64,000 nt of DNA from Thiomonas sp. (GCA_027443745.1 DAIAZB010000395.1:3989-67988), one strand, 5' to 3'; shown: positions 37,628-46,803, counted from the first letter of the stretch. Made by a program: numbers and translations. The notes: a model not told the origin generated them from the sequence alone.

Positions 37628-38281
37628 TCACTCTTGCGCATTCCATCCCATTCGGGCAACGCCATGCAGAAACAGGTCGAGCATCTGCTCGAAATAGGGA
37701 ATGACGGAGACATCGCCGCTGCCGAGCCAGCGCATCAACGTCCCGATCCGTAGGAAGACAAAGTGCTCGGTCAGGGCGGCGACCGATGGGTGGGTGCGGA
37801 TCTCTCCATCGATGCACCCCTGCTCCAGCAAGCCACGGACGATCTCCTCGAAAACCGTCCGCTCCACTGCTGCCTTGTTCGATCCCACCGTCGCCAGGCG
37901 ATGCTGAAGATAGGGACCGACGTAGACCCGCATGCACTCTGCATACTCGCCGTCGAGACGCAACAGCTCCCGCAAACGGGCGGCCGTGCTGCGCCGTCGA
38001 TAGCAGTGTGCAAGGCTGGACTCGCGCCGCTCGACGGCATCGCGGTAGAAGCGCTCCTGGATGAACGCCTCCTTGGTCGCGAAGTACTTGTAAAGGGTTC
38101 CCCTGGCCACGTCCGCCGCCGCTGCGATCGAGTCCATGGTGACAGCCTCGTAGTTGCCGGCATCGAACAGCGACCATGCCACGGCGTAGATCTGCTCTCG
38201 AAGCGCATGCTCCTTGCGAACTCGTCGCCCATCACGCAATGGAGCGCGATGCGGACCGCCTGATGCATGTACAGTGTTCAT
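37628..38281 (-). CDS. TetR-family regulator
   Basis: This 217-residue protein has the TetR helix-turn-helix at about residues 45-75 (VTMDSIAAAADVARGTLYKY, FATKEAFI). The start ATG 38281 lies inside a 30-bp near-perfect palindrome (38268-38297), so the protein likely represses its own transcription from a start very close to, or at, the codon. DUF2867 follows in the same direction and may be its target. Confidence 0.87.
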   Translation of the reverse strand: MNTVHASGGPHRAPLRDGRRVRKEHALREQIYAVAWSLFDAGNYEAVTMDSIAAAADVARGTLYKYFATKEAFIQERFYRDAVERRESSLAHCYRRRSTAARLRELLRLDGEYAECMRVYVGPYLQHRLATVGSNKAAVERTVFEEIVRGLLEQGCIDGEIRTHPSVAALTEHFVFLRIGTLMRWLGSGDVSVIPYFEQMLDLFLHGVARMGWNAQE

Positions 38282-38297
38282 TAATAAACAATGTACA
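38268..38297. promoter_or_regulatory. Palindromic operator over the TetR start
   Basis: A 30-bp dyad with outer arms TGTACA/TGTACA and inner ATTAAT is palindromic at 26 of 30 positions. It covers the ATG of the TetR gene. It is the most likely autoregulatory operator and implies a short or absent leader on the transcript. Confidence 0.7.
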
Positions 38298-38329
38298 TTA
38301 TTTTCAGACCACCCCCGATATGGTCGGCG

Positions 38330-38815
38330 CTACAAGGCGAAACTCGCCAGGATTCCAACCGAGAACGCAAGAGAAATGGTCTTCGCCAGCGTCATAATGC
38401 CTGCAGATCGCGCCATTCGCGACCTTCGAGAAGGGTAGGAGCCCAAGACACTCAGCAGCAATAGGTTTTCGAGCTCATCGAATCCTGCCGCTGCGAAGCC
38501 CGTGACCTGGGCGACCATGGCTGTCTGCCTATGCATTGCACCGTGCTCGGCTGCGAGCATCCAGATGGTCGCGGCATAAAGGAGCGGAAACACCAAATCC
38601 GCTTGCAGCATGCGCCCAAACCAGCGTCGACCGCTGCTCCCATACGCATCGAGCAAGGCATAGAGAGTTCGGCTCCCATAGGCGGGCCGTAGGTCAGCCT
38701 GCAAGGCCCCGCCAGCGAGGCGGCGCAGGTCCAATACGCCTCCAGGAAGCAGCCAGAACCCCGTCAATGCCAATCCGGTCAACGTGAGCAGCAATGTGCC
38801 ACCTGAGATCGCCAT
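38330..38815 (-). CDS. Membrane protein of unknown function
   Basis: The 161-residue product has three or four hydrophobic segments (LLLTLTGLALTGFWLLPGG, FPLLYAATIWMLAAEH and a C-terminal AKTISLAFSVGILASFAL). I do not recognise a family. Its ATG shares one base with the stop of the upstream NAD(P)-binding gene (TGATG), so they form an operon. Confidence 0.7.
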   Translation of the reverse strand: MAISGGTLLLTLTGLALTGFWLLPGGVLDLRRLAGGALQADLRPAYGSRTLYALLDAYGSSGRRWFGRMLQADLVFPLLYAATIWMLAAEHGAMHRQTAMVAQVTGFAAAGFDELENLLLLSVLGSYPSRRSRMARSAGIMTLAKTISLAFSVGILASFAL

Positions 38816-39780
38816 CAATGTTCTCCTGGCGCCGGGAAGACAGCGAGCGTGGCGCGCATCGCCTCGACCAGTGGTGTCGACGGGACGATGCCGACGATCC
38901 GTTCCATCCCCGCACCGTCGATGCGGTGCGAGATCTGCCACAGATATCGCATGCGCCAGATCTCGCGCAGCATCGGGTTGACGAAACGTGCCACACCGAT
39001 CGCGCCCCAGGGCAATGCGCGCACGCGGGTCGGCGCTGAGGAGTCGATGACGCCGACTGCCCGCGCCGCCTCGGTGATCGCAGCCGCCAGCTGTGCGCCG
39101 GTCAGCGTGTGCCCAGAGAACAGGACCGTCGCATGACCGGGCAACCGCTCTTGGCCTTGCGCCAGAAGCACGAAGGCGCGCGCGAGGTCGGGAAGGTAGG
39201 CCCAGGCGTGGTCCCGGTCGAGCGGACCGGGATAGGTGATACGGCCACGGCGGATGTCCTTCGCAATGACCTGATCCATCCACGATCCGCTACCGGGGCC
39301 GCCGAAGAAGTCGCCGGCGCGCACGACGATGCTGCGCGCACAGCCGGCCCGCATGCGCGCCTCCATCCGGCAGCGGATCTCGCCCTTGCGCGTGCTCGGC
39401 CGCTCCGGCGTCGCGTCGGTGATGACGGGCGGCATCTCGCGGCCGTAGTTGTACACGTTGCCCGGCAGCATCAGCGTGGCGTCGAGGCCGCGCGCCACCG
39501 TCACCGCCGCTTCGTTCAGCGCCAGCGCCTCCTGCTCCCAGCGGGTGTAGATCGGGTTGAGCGCATTGACCACGATCGCAGCACCGCGGGCCGCGTCGAT
39601 GATGGCCCCCGGCTGCGCGGCGTCGAGCGCGACATGCCGGACACGCGCATTACCCGGGTCGCGTAGCGCTCCGCGCGCCTGGGCGATGACCGCCCAGCCG
39701 GCGTCGGCGAAGGCGCGTTGGGCAACGCGGCCGAAGCGGCCGTTGGCGCCGAGGATGAGGACGGTCTGTGGGGTGGACAT
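38815..39780 (-). CDS. NAD(P)-dependent epimerase/dehydratase-like protein
   Basis: The 321-residue protein has an N-terminal Rossmann loop LILGANGRFGRVAQRAFADA. A PGNVYNYGREMPP stretch and a C-terminal extension follow, as in atypical short-chain dehydrogenases of the NmrA/YeeZ group. The substrate is unknown. The start ATG 39780 was picked because the frame upstream overlaps the divergent promoter. It is divergent from the LysR gene at 39869. Confidence 0.82.
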   Translation of the reverse strand: MSTPQTVLILGANGRFGRVAQRAFADAGWAVIAQARGALRDPGNARVRHVALDAAQPGAIIDAARGAAIVVNALNPIYTRWEQEALALNEAAVTVARGLDATLMLPGNVYNYGREMPPVITDATPERPSTRKGEIRCRMEARMRAGCARSIVVRAGDFFGGPGSGSWMDQVIAKDIRRGRITYPGPLDRDHAWAYLPDLARAFVLLAQGQERLPGHATVLFSGHTLTGAQLAAAITEAARAVGVIDSSAPTRVRALPWGAIGVARFVNPMLREIWRMRYLWQISHRIDGAGMERIVGIVPSTPLVEAMRATLAVFPAPGEH

Positions 39781-39868
39781 TGCGGAGGCTCCGTTGCGCG
39801 ACCGGCACATTGTTGCCGGCGCCGCCATCCTCCACAATTGCACAAAGATGTCTGGGAGACATGCAAAA

Positions 39869-40768
39869 ATGAATGGAACCAGCCTGCCGACCGGCTTTGA
39901 CTGGACGCTGATCCGGTCCTTCCTCGCCGTGCTCGATGCCGGCAGCCTGAGCGGTGCGGCGCGCCAACTCGGCGGCAGCCAGCCGACGATCGGACGGCAC
40001 GTCGCCCAACTCGAGCACCAGCTCGGCGCGACGCTGTTCGAGCGCGGTGGGCGCGGGTTGGTCCCGACGGCAGCGGCACTGTCGATCTCCGATCAGGCGC
40101 GGTCCATGGACGACAGCGCGCAGGCGATCGCGCGCAAGCTGACCGGGCTGGGCAGCGACATGCAAGGATCGGTGCGTGTCAGCGCCAGCCAGATCGTCGC
40201 GGTGCACCTGCTGCCGGGGTTGCTCGGCGCGCTGCGCCAGCAACTGCCCGGCGTGACGGTGGACATCGTCGCGTCCAACCGCATGAGCAACCTGCTGCGA
40301 CGCGAGGCCGACATCGCGATCCGCATGGCGCGGCCGCAGCAAGCCTCGCTACTCGCCAGGCGCATCGGCCGTGTCGACATTGGCGTCTACGCCAGCGCTG
40401 AGTACCTGCGCCGCCACCCCGCGCCGCGGACGGCGCCGGATCTTCTGCGTCACGAGCTGATCGGCTTCGACCAGGACGAGCAAATCATCCGAGGCCTGCA
40501 GGGCGTCGGCGTTGCGCTGACGCGAGAGTCGTTCCAGGTGCGCAGCGACGACCACCTGGTGCACTGGCAATGCCTGGTTACTGGACTGGGCGTCGGCTTC
40601 GCGGCGACCTGGCTGGCCGAGCGCGAGCCGGGGCTGCGCCGGCTGCTGCCCGACCTGCCGATCCCGCCGCTGCCGGTGTGGCTGGCCGTGCATCGGGAAA
40701 TCCGCAGCAACGCACGCGTCAGGGCGGTGTTCGACTTTCTCGCCTCGGCAGTTGCCCAGGCGCTGTGA
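39869..40768 (+). CDS. LysR-family regulator
   Basis: The 299-residue protein has the LysR winged helix (LIRSFLAVLDAGSLSGAARQ, QPTIGRHVAQLEHQLGATLF) and a periplasmic-binding-like effector domain. It lies 88 bp from the divergent NAD(P)-binding gene, which it probably controls. The ATG at 39869 is supported by a nearby GGGAG; 39848 is an alternative start. Confidence 0.88.
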   Translation: MNGTSLPTGFDWTLIRSFLAVLDAGSLSGAARQLGGSQPTIGRHVAQLEHQLGATLFERGGRGLVPTAAALSISDQARSMDDSAQAIARKLTGLGSDMQGSVRVSASQIVAVHLLPGLLGALRQQLPGVTVDIVASNRMSNLLRREADIAIRMARPQQASLLARRIGRVDIGVYASAEYLRRHPAPRTAPDLLRHELIGFDQDEQIIRGLQGVGVALTRESFQVRSDDHLVHWQCLVTGLGVGFAATWLAEREPGLRRLLPDLPIPPLPVWLAVHREIRSNARVRAVFDFLASAVAQAL

Positions 40769-40877
40769 TGCCCATATCGCACCACCGGGTTCCACCGCCA
40801 CGGATGTGCCGATGTCCCGCCGGAACAATCAACCAAAGCCATTGGACGCGCGCCGTGCCCTGCCCCCGGCAAGTCCT

Positions 40878-41345
40878 TCACAACCCTAGATCGGACAACC
40901 CCGGGTGGTCGTCCGGGCGACGCCCGAGAGGCCAGAAATACTTGCGCTCAGCGTCCTTGATTGGTAGGTCGTTGATGCTCGCGAAGCGCGACGTCATCAA
41001 GCCTTGGGCGTTGAATTCCCAGTTCTCGTTGCCGTAGCTGCGATACCACTGGCCGGCGTCGTCGTGCCATTCATAAGCAAACCGCACCGCGATCCGCTCG
41101 GCGCCGAAGAGCCAGAGTTCCTTGATGAGACGGTAGTCGAGCTCCCGAGCCCACTTGCGCACAAGAAAAGCCTGTGCCTGCTCGCGGCCCACTGGGAACT
41201 CGGCGCGGTTGCGCCACCTGGTGTCGGGGCTATAGGCGAGAACCACGCGCGAAGGGTCGCGCGAGTTCCATGCATCTTCCGCCAGACGGACTTTCTGGAT
41301 CGCTGTTTCCCGCGTGAACGGTGGAAGCGGTGGACGACTTTCCAT
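40878..41345 (-). CDS. SnoaL-like (DUF1348) nuclear transport factor 2-fold protein
   Basis: This 155-residue protein matches DUF1348: [58 protein letters not shown] and WEFNAQGLM. The fold is a small cone-shaped dimer that binds hydrophobic ligands; no reaction is established. The start ATG 41345 sits 25 bp from the first of two TetR-type operators, and the gene is divergent from the TetR gene at 41436. Confidence 0.87.
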   Translation of the reverse strand: MESRPPLPPFTRETAIQKVRLAEDAWNSRDPSRVVLAYSPDTRWRNRAEFPVGREQAQAFLVRKWARELDYRLIKELWLFGAERIAVRFAYEWHDDAGQWYRSYGNENWEFNAQGLMTSRFASINDLPIKDAERKYFWPLGRRPDDHPGLSDLGL

Positions 41346-41370
41346 GATGGTTTCCCCAAAGGTCAACAGC

Positions 41371-41426
41371 GTAGACAGAGTTGTCTACTTGCAAACAGCC
41401 TAAATGAAGTAGACAGGGCTGTCTAC
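41371..41426. promoter_or_regulatory. Twin 18-bp operators in a divergent promoter
   Basis: Two near-identical palindromes, GTAGACAGAGTTGTCTAC (41371-41388) and GTAGACAGGGCTGTCTAC (41409-41426), occupy the space between the SnoaL-like and TetR genes. GTAGACA and TGTCTAC arms are perfect in both. They almost certainly bind the TetR product and control both genes. Confidence 0.85.
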
Positions 41427-41435
41427 AATGTCGGT

Positions 41436-42020
41436 ATGCAAACCACCGCATCTCCATCGAAGGAATCTTCGGCACGGGACCGCATTCTTTTGACCGCGCA
41501 TGCGCTGTTCTACCGCGATGGTGTGCGGGCAACGGGCATTGACCGCGTGATCGCTCAGGCCAAGGTCACCAAGGTCACCTTCTATCGGCATTACCCGAGC
41601 AAGGATGACCTCGTCCGTGCCTATCTGGCGTACCGGCACGACCAATGGATGGCCTGGCTGCGCACGACGCTGGCGCGGCAGGTCGCCTCGCAGCCAACGC
41701 CATTGGCGGCACTCCTGGCGACCTTCGAGGACTGGTGGAGCAGTCCCGACTATCGCGGTTGCGCGTTCATCAACGCGGCGACCGAATTGGGAAGCGCCTC
41801 TCCGGATATCCTCGAAACCGTCAGAAGGCACAAGGTCGACATGACATCAGCCTTGGAATCCCTTCTGCCCAGCGGCCCTGGCCGTGCCGGCAGGGCCCGG
41901 GCTCTCGCTCTGGCCATCGATGGAGCCATCGTCCACGCACAACTCGGCATGTCCCAAGAGCCGCTGTTGCAGTCGCTCACGATGATCCTGCGGCCTCTGT
42001 TTGCGCCTGACATGGTTTGA
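41436..42020 (+). CDS. TetR-family regulator
   Basis: The 194-residue protein carries a TetR helix-turn-helix (VRATGIDRVIAQAKVTKVTF, YRHYPSKDDLVRAYL) and a C-terminal domain with the FINAATELG segment typical of one AcrR-like subgroup. ATG 41436 lies ten bases after the second operator. The gene is divergent from the SnoaL-like gene and is the last cargo gene before the relaxase. Confidence 0.9.
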   Translation: MQTTASPSKESSARDRILLTAHALFYRDGVRATGIDRVIAQAKVTKVTFYRHYPSKDDLVRAYLAYRHDQWMAWLRTTLARQVASQPTPLAALLATFEDWWSSPDYRGCAFINAATELGSASPDILETVRRHKVDMTSALESLLPSGPGRAGRARALALAIDGAIVHAQLGMSQEPLLQSLTMILRPLFAPDMV

Positions 42021-42088
42021 TGGAACTGTGGTTTGCCGCAGATATTCACCCTCCAGCCAGATCGCGCAGGTGGGTCGAGGCCCCTCCC

Positions 42089-42108
42089 GAGTAGTACCGA
42101 GTAGTACC
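42089..42108. repeat. Short tandem repeat, 2 x 10 bp
   Basis: The unit GAGTAGTACC occurs twice in direct tandem in the 243-bp gap between the TetR gene and the relaxase 3' end. The rest of the gap shows no gene. It may mark the cargo/backbone junction, but nothing else supports that. Confidence 0.4.
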
Positions 42109-42263
42109 GCCGACCCCACCAACGTCGTCACCGCTGGCGCCCTCGCCCCTCCTGTTTCATCAAGGCGTCGTAGCCGCTGCCTAGCTAGCCGTGTGCGCGT
42201 GCACTGGCTGACCCTTGCGATGGTTTCGCCTCCCTGCGCCCATCCCCGACCGCGCCCATGCAG

Positions 42264-44273
42264 TCAGAGCCCATTCGCCATCTGGGAACGCGAGTTACGC
42301 TCCAACTGATCTGCCTTCGCCGCAGGCAACCCAGAGGCCACATGGGGTTTCAAGGGCTTACCCGCCCCCCGCCCTGATTCGCCCACAGATTCTGTGGATA
42401 ACCTCGTCTGATCTGCGCGCATACTCGCCTGTTCATCCGCCACGATGGCCGCCAGGTCGGCATCGACTACCCGGATGCCCAGGCGCACAGCCTGGCGGGT
42501 CGCCCTCTCCCGAAACGCGGCGCTTCCGGTAATTTCCACCCGGCCGCCGAACTTCTGCGCCGCGATGCGAAGCGCGGCCTCCACGCTGCCCGCACTCCTG
42601 TCGTGCAACTCGATGCGCCGCCCGGTGTCGGTAAACATCTCCCGACCGCGGGAGTCTCGGTAGCGCACCTGCTGCCGCCGCTGGTCGATCTGGGCATCCA
42701 GTCCTGCCAGCACCAGCTTGCGCAGCGGCTCGACTTCATCGCCCTCGATGCCATCGCGTTGGTGCCTGGCTTCCCCTCGCTCACGGTAGCAAATGCCGCG
42801 CAGCGCGGCCTGCGCCGCTTCGTCGCCCTGCTCGGCCTGACGCTCAAGCCACTTGCGCCAGACCTCACTGCGCGGCTGCCTGACAGAAAGCGCCTTGCGC
42901 TCTTCGGCCTGGCGCTTTTGCAGTGCTTCGCGCTCCCGCGCCGACATCCAGGCCCAGAGAGACTGTGCGACGGCAAACGGCAGGCCATCCCGGCGCGCGG
43001 CGGCGTAGGCCAGTGCCCTCGCCTCCCTCTGCTCGGCCTGCAGGGCGGCCCGCTCGCTCCGGTGTCGCTCGCGCATCTCGGCACGCTGCCGAGGTTTGTC
43101 TCGGCGCAGAACGTCCTGTTCGGTCTTGAACCGATCGGCCAGCGCTGCGCGCGCTTCGGCGCGCTTTTGCCTGCGCAACGCGCGTTCATCGGGATCGCGA
43201 CGGGTGCCTGAGAAGGAAGAAGCGTTCTCCCGGTCTTCCAGGCGTCCCCTTGACGGCTGCGTAGGCTGAACCTGCCGGCGTGCAGCCTCGATGTGCAGGG
43301 CATAGACAGCGGGCAATTCGGGAGTGCATCCTATAGGGACGAACGCACCCAGGCGCTCCTCCAGTTCGGCCTTGCTTGCCCAGCGGCCGAGCTGCGAAGC
43401 CTTCCCGGCGAGGACCCTGCCATCGGGCAGGCGTGTGGTCACGACCAGCCCGGAGCCCTTGGCCTGCATGGTGACGCCATGTCTGGCCAACGCCTCGTGA
43501 ACGTGGGCCCAGGTCGATCCCGGGGAGCCGAGAGCCTGGCGCAGGTCCCGAGCAGGAGCACCGGCGACCCAGGTTTGAAAGGACGCGTCCCCAAGTCGAT
43601 GTTCCGCTGCGGCCGCGCCGCGCGTGAGCCGGGGCTTTCCATGTTCCTTCAGCAACCCGCGTTCGCGTCGCTCCGCACGGCTCATGCGCACGATCTGCGG
43701 ACCGGCGTCTGAGTCCAGCGTGATGAAAGGACCGTTCGCACGTTGGTGGCCGAACTCGAGCTCCAACTCCCGCATGCAGCGGTCGAGGATCAAATAATCC
43801 TTCTTGAACGGCGGGCTGACGGCCCGGAGCCTTTCCGGGTGCACCCGGTTGATGACCAGATGCACGTGGTCATTGTCGGTGTCGCGATGGATGGCCCACG
43901 CGGCCTGGTGATCGCCGTAGCCCAGTGACTGCATCACATGGCGACACGCGCGCTCGGCCTGACTGGCCGTGGGGCGTTCGCCTTCCTGCCAGTTGATGGC
44001 GACGTGGTAGACCGGGTTGCCGTGGAATCGCCCCCTGAGGCGGCAAGCGTCGGCCGTGCGATCGAGGACACCGGCGACATCTTCGGCATAGGCGAGGCGG
44101 TTTTCATGGAGCGCCCAGAACAGCGCCTCGTCAGGGATGTTGATGTGTCCGCCTTCAAGCATGTGACCGTCGGGCAATGCGCTGTCCGGGGCGGCGCGCA
44201 TGATGTAGCGCATGACCGGCGCGAACCCGTTGCCGGCTGTGGAGTGCTTCAGGGTGATGACCTTGGCGAGCAT
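42264..44273 (-). CDS. traI: MOBP-type relaxase (TraI-like) with LPD7 tail
   Basis: The 669-residue relaxase nicks oriT and pilots the strand. The metal-binding HUH-type motif HRDTDNDHVHLVINRVHP starts at His129, and Tyr23 in VMRYIMR is a candidate nucleophile. The middle is a long charged coiled coil. The C-terminus holds an LPD7-type domain (GRRIELHDRSAGSVEAALRI) also found in the Toprim protein at 9520-12453. It overlaps the upstream traJ-like gene by 25 bp; oriT should lie just beyond that gene. Confidence 0.92.
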   Translation of the reverse strand: MLAKVITLKHSTAGNGFAPVMRYIMRAAPDSALPDGHMLEGGHINIPDEALFWALHENRLAYAEDVAGVLDRTADACRLRGRFHGNPVYHVAINWQEGERPTASQAERACRHVMQSLGYGDHQAAWAIHRDTDNDHVHLVINRVHPERLRAVSPPFKKDYLILDRCMRELELEFGHQRANGPFITLDSDAGPQIVRMSRAERRERGLLKEHGKPRLTRGAAAAEHRLGDASFQTWVAGAPARDLRQALGSPGSTWAHVHEALARHGVTMQAKGSGLVVTTRLPDGRVLAGKASQLGRWASKAELEERLGAFVPIGCTPELPAVYALHIEAARRQVQPTQPSRGRLEDRENASSFSGTRRDPDERALRRQKRAEARAALADRFKTEQDVLRRDKPRQRAEMRERHRSERAALQAEQREARALAYAAARRDGLPFAVAQSLWAWMSAREREALQKRQAEERKALSVRQPRSEVWRKWLERQAEQGDEAAQAALRGICYRERGEARHQRDGIEGDEVEPLRKLVLAGLDAQIDQRRQQVRYRDSRGREMFTDTGRRIELHDRSAGSVEAALRIAAQKFGGRVEITGSAAFRERATRQAVRLGIRVVDADLAAIVADEQASMRADQTRLSTESVGESGRGAGKPLKPHVASGLPAAKADQLERNSRSQMANGL

Positions 44274-44584
44274 GGCGCCCTCCGGCGCAAAACCTGGGCG
44301 GTACGCTGCAAGTCTTCAAGGACACGCCAGAATCTCCGGCGCTCTTCGGGACTGGCCCAGCCCTTGTCCTTCGGGTAGAGGTGCTTGATCAAGCGGCCGA
44401 GCTGATCGATGCGCCCGGCGGTGTTCCCATCGGCGCGGCTGATGACGGGCCGATGGAGAACGCGGCGCCGGATCAGTTCCGAGCGCGACATACCGGCCTG
44501 GCTGGCCTGCGCCGACAAATCCTGCAGATCCGTCTCGGTGAAGCGGACGGACACCCAGTGGGTCCGGGAAGCGTTCTGGTTCAT
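44249..44584 (-). CDS. traJ: TraJ/MobC-like relaxosome accessory protein
   Basis: The 111-residue protein begins MNQNASRTHWVSVRFTETDL and reads like a ribbon-helix-helix relaxosome protein (SAQASQAGMSRSELIRRRVL, GRLIKHLYPKDKG). Such proteins bind oriT and recruit the relaxase. The start at 44584 was chosen because the long frame upstream is antisense to traK. It overlaps traI, as in IncP-type modules. Confidence 0.85.
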   Translation of the reverse strand: MNQNASRTHWVSVRFTETDLQDLSAQASQAGMSRSELIRRRVLHRPVISRADGNTAGRIDQLGRLIKHLYPKDKGWASPEERRRFWRVLEDLQRTAQVLRRRAPCSPRSSP

Positions 44585-44739
44585 ACCCAGGCTCTGCCGG
44601 CCGAGCCCCACACCGTTCCGTTGACGGCCTGCGCCGAGTCGCTGCCACCCGGTTCGAAGCCGATGCCGGTGGTGTGCACGAGACGCGTGCAAGGTAAGGC
44701 GACGTGTCACGTTTTCCGCTGCGCTCGCAAACGCGTCCC

Positions 44740-44780
44740 ATCGCCACTTGGTCAGGCTCCGCCCGACACCCGGAGGGCAC
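44740..44780 (-). other. Putative oriT nick region
   Basis: The 343-bp gap between traJ and traK (44585-44927) is where IncP-type elements hold oriT. Read on the minus strand, it contains CGGGTGTCGGGCGGAGCCTG at about 44754-44773, close to the GGGTGTCGGGGCGCAGCC motif of the ColE1/pBR322-like mobilisation region. The match and position support an oriT core; the exact nick is not identifiable. The rest of the gap holds no gene. Confidence 0.55.
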
Positions 44781-44927
44781 AGCCGTGCGGCATGGCCACA
44801 CCACGTCGCCACGGCCTTGCCGGCGGCGATGCTCCGCGGTTCCCTTGTCGCACCCGCCAGATCTGTGGGCCCACCCCGCAGAGTCCGGCTATCGGCCCAG
44901 CCCTGCGGGCCGCAACCGAGAGAGTCT

Positions 44928-45503
44928 ATGGACGGCAATGACGACAAGGTCGACTCGCCATTCGATGCCCAGGCGGCGGCCGCGCAGGTTCCCGCCGCAG
45001 CGGCTGCGCTGCTTGCTGCGCTCAAGGCCAAGCGAGCCGCCAAAGCAGCGGCGACGGCCCGCGAATTTGCGCTCAAGAGCGTTCGCGGACTGGAACCCGT
45101 GATCGTCGATCTCTTCGACTCCGGCGCCACGCTGGGCGAAGTGTTCAACATCCTGCAGCAGGCCCTGCCCGCGGTGGCGCCAGCGGAAATGCGCTACGCG
45201 CTTGCCCAGACGCGGGAGCGCTATCGACTGAACGCCCCGCCTGCGAGGCAGCCGTCCAGCGGCAAGGCTTCCGCGCCAGCAACGAGTCGCCGCGCTCCAC
45301 GCCATGCCCGTGCAGCACGGTCTCCTACCCAGGACGCTCCGGCGATTCGTGCGTCGTGCGCACCCGGTATTGCGGACCTCCCCAACTGGGCCGACGGATC
45401 GGATCGCCGCCCGGACGAATCCGATGCCGATTACGCCTTGCGCAAGAACCTCGAGGGCCCACCTGAGGCCAGGCGCAAGTTCATTGACGACCACAACATC
45501 TGA
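44928..45503 (+). CDS. traK: TraK-like oriT-binding protein
   Basis: The 191-residue protein lies on the far side of the putative oriT from traJ and heads a traK-traL-traM set. It is alanine-rich at the start, has a small conserved block (GLEPVIVDLFDSGATLGEVF, ILQQALPAVAPAEMRYAL) and a basic, low-complexity middle. Recognition as TraK rests mostly on position and the DNA-binding-like block. The start ATG 44928 was chosen by the block and lack of conservation upstream. Confidence 0.7.
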   Translation: MDGNDDKVDSPFDAQAAAAQVPAAAAALLAALKAKRAAKAAATAREFALKSVRGLEPVIVDLFDSGATLGEVFNILQQALPAVAPAEMRYALAQTRERYRLNAPPARQPSSGKASAPATSRRAPRHARAARSPTQDAPAIRASCAPGIADLPNWADGSDRRPDESDADYALRKNLEGPPEARRKFIDDHNI

Positions 45504-45529
45504 ACCCCCTCACGGCAAAGGATTCGATC

Positions 45530-46291
45530 ATGCTCAAGACCTTCATCATCGACGGTGACAAAGGCGGCGTCGGGAAAAGCCTCGCAGCACGCGCCCTGGT
45601 GCACCACTACCTGTCTCTCCCTGACAGCCAGCGTCCACGCCTGGTGGTCTATGACGCCGACATGTCCAATCCGGATGTCTGCGGCGACGGCGGACTGAAG
45701 GCCGGTGGGGGAATCATCGGCACCGCGATGCTCGACCTTTCCACCGAGAGCGGGTGGATCGACCTGGGCACCCGGGTCGCGATGACTGCTACTGCGGCGG
45801 CCGACACGGAGTACCGCATCATCGTCAACATGCCCGCGCAGATCGGCACGCGCGCCTTCGACGGCTCGATCCATATCGTCAGCGAAGTGCTGCGCGAGGC
45901 CAACGCGGTCCCGGTCTGGATGCTCAGCCGCACCCAGGAGAGCATCCGCGCGCTGCAGTACCGGCTGCGCCACATGCCGGCACAGTATGAGATCGGCCTG
46001 ATCGTGAAGAACCTGTTCTTTGGCGCTTCGGACAAGTTCGCCCTGTGGGATGGCGACGACCTGTGCAAACTACTGGTCGAGGAACGAACCTGGGCCGAGA
46101 CCGAGCTGCCCGAACTCAACGACCAGCTCACGGTGATGATCGGGCGACGGCCGTTCCACGAGGTACTCGCCACCGGCATCGACGGCAGGCCCCTGCAATT
46201 CGGCTACCGGCTGGCCCTGACCTCCTGGCTGCAGCGTGCCGGAGCGGCGATGGCGCAGGTCGAGTCACTCGATTCCCTGGGCGTCGCGTGA
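45530..46291 (+). CDS. traL: TraL-like ParA/MinD-type ATPase
   Basis: The 253-residue protein starts LKTFIIDGDKGGVGKSLAAR, a deviant Walker A of the ParA/MinD type, and has VVYDADMSNPDVCG for the switch region. In IncP-like modules TraL is the NTP-binding product of the gene after traK. It shares one base with the traM ATG (TGATG), so translation is coupled. Confidence 0.85.
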   Translation: MLKTFIIDGDKGGVGKSLAARALVHHYLSLPDSQRPRLVVYDADMSNPDVCGDGGLKAGGGIIGTAMLDLSTESGWIDLGTRVAMTATAAADTEYRIIVNMPAQIGTRAFDGSIHIVSEVLREANAVPVWMLSRTQESIRALQYRLRHMPAQYEIGLIVKNLFFGASDKFALWDGDDLCKLLVEERTWAETELPELNDQLTVMIGRRPFHEVLATGIDGRPLQFGYRLALTSWLQRAGAAMAQVESLDSLGVA

Positions 46292-46803
46292 TGGCCTACA
46301 GCAACTCGGAGCAGATTTTCATCGACGCCGTGGGTGCCCTGCCGACGGAGGATCAATGGAAGGACATCCGGTCCCTGCTCGGCATCCTCAGCAAGGCTGG
46401 CTTCGAGGTCGACGATCCCTCGAATGCGCCGCACGTCACCCTGTTCGCCTGGGGCTGGGCGCGGTCGACCGGCCGGGCCGATGTGCTCGCAGCGGTCAAG
46501 GCCGCAGTCCTGGAGAGCGCGGGTAGTCAGGCGCCCTCAACGCTGCCCGCCGACTTCGTGCCTGTGTTGGAGGCACTGACCGCCTTGCGCGCGGCGCACG
46601 CGGCCCCGGTCAGGATCGATCTTGGCGTGCTGCGTGACGCATTGCGCGAGTCGATCAGCACGATCTGGCTGCTGGCTGGAGGGCTGCTTCTGGCTTTCGC
46701 CTTCTGGGCCGGCATGCTGTGGGGGCAGCACGAGATGCGGCCCTTGCTCGCCGCCAAGCAGCAGACCATCGACCAGCTGAGCGCCCGGTGGCATGCGCGC
46801 TGA
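46291..46803 (+). CDS. traM: TraM-like transfer protein
   Basis: The 170-residue protein follows traL and has one hydrophobic segment at about residues 128-146 (TIWLLAGGLLLAFAFWAGML), with a short C-terminal tail. The assignment follows the traK-traL-traM order and the single membrane anchor. It overlaps traB by 11 bp. Confidence 0.75.
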   Translation: MAYSNSEQIFIDAVGALPTEDQWKDIRSLLGILSKAGFEVDDPSNAPHVTLFAWGWARSTGRADVLAAVKAAVLESAGSQAPSTLPADFVPVLEALTALRAAHAAPVRIDLGVLRDALRESISTIWLLAGGLLLAFAFWAGMLWGQHEMRPLLAAKQQTIDQLSARWHAR

